Source: Candidatus Saliniplasma halalkaliphilum (GTDB lineage: Archaea > Thermoplasmatota > Thermoplasmata > Halarchaeoplasmatales > Halarchaeoplasmataceae). Taken from it: 23,783 nt of DNA. Below are positions 23,737-23,783 of the stretch, in pieces. How positions within the stretch are numbered: the first letter of the stretch is position 1; the number at the start of each line of letters is the position of its first letter. A program made the translations under genes and the position numbers. The notes under the pieces were generated by a model. The model saw nothing but the letters and a program-made list of their open reading frames with translations. It made no database searches and was not told the origin of the DNA. Where the stretch lies: positions 1 through 23,783 of the forward strand of contig JAFDTG010000008.1 in the NCBI GenBank assembly GCA_019594235.1, written 5' to 3'.

Positions 23737-23783
23737 ATCTTCTAATTTTTATAAATCTTCGAAGTCCACGTTTTTTGTATAAA

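Noticed and set aside
23541..23738. 65-aa ORF on the - strand across the tRNA
   Set aside because: It is the antisense of tRNA-Ser and its flank; the tRNA structure explains the sequence.
23746..23783. TATA-like element near the right edge (TTTTTATAAATC)
   Set aside because: It could be the promoter of a gene beyond the window, but no start codon or gene is visible to support it.

Overview
The window looks like chromosomal DNA from an AT-rich archaeon in the broad euryarchaeal sense. A Thermoplasmatota-like lineage is my best guess, but it is not proven. The archaeal markers are Nop10, a PAC2-family proteasome-chaperone-like protein, an HMG-CoA synthase/thiolase/DUF35 gene set of archaeal type, a split transketolase, a DUF835 protein, a RadA-type helix-hairpin-helix domain, and TATA boxes lying about 26 bases from several start codons (leaderless or nearly leaderless mRNAs). 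No insertion sequence, CRISPR array or prophage is visible.

Layout. (1) Positions 1-7297, + strand: a large secreted, membrane-anchored surface protein (5' end cut off by the window) is followed after 1 base by an unusual 1104-aa protein with nine identical-spacing zinc ribbons, a helix-hairpin-helix, about six membrane helices and a TPR tail. I do not recognise this pair as a described system. (2) 7349-11028: dihydrolipoamide dehydrogenase is divergent from a medium-chain-type acyl-CoA synthetase; a nitroreductase follows on the - strand. (3) 11110-14428, - strand: regulator, HMG-CoA synthase, thiolase-like protein and DUF35 protein form a tight operon for the entry into the mevalonate (isoprenoid lipid) pathway. 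The thiolase-like protein has lost the nucleophilic cysteine and the GHP histidine. (4) 14549-16834, + strand: lipoate-protein ligase A, a LipS1/LipS2-like radical SAM protein and a methyltransferase form a compact operon.

(5) 16858-18877, - strand: a TrkA-N/DHH phosphoesterase overlaps an M50 membrane metalloprotease. (6) 18949-20651, - strand: nop10, PAC2 and DUF835. (7) 20693-23391, - strand: transketolase N half, transketolase C half and an enlarged transaldolase form a non-oxidative pentose-phosphate operon. (8) 23640-23724, + strand: tRNA-Ser(GCU), preceded by what looks like a decayed tRNA copy.

Themes. Lipoylation (LplA plus LipS-like) and lipoamide use (Lpd) lie within 8 kb of each other, although no 2-oxoacid dehydrogenase or glycine-cleavage subunit is present here. 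The most unusual points are the zinc-ribbon/TPR membrane protein with its surface partner, the active-site-depleted thiolase inside an otherwise normal HMG-CoA operon, the transaldolase with a roughly 65-residue insert, and the tRNA relic. There is no gene-free stretch above 300 bases; the longest, 23392-23639, is described.
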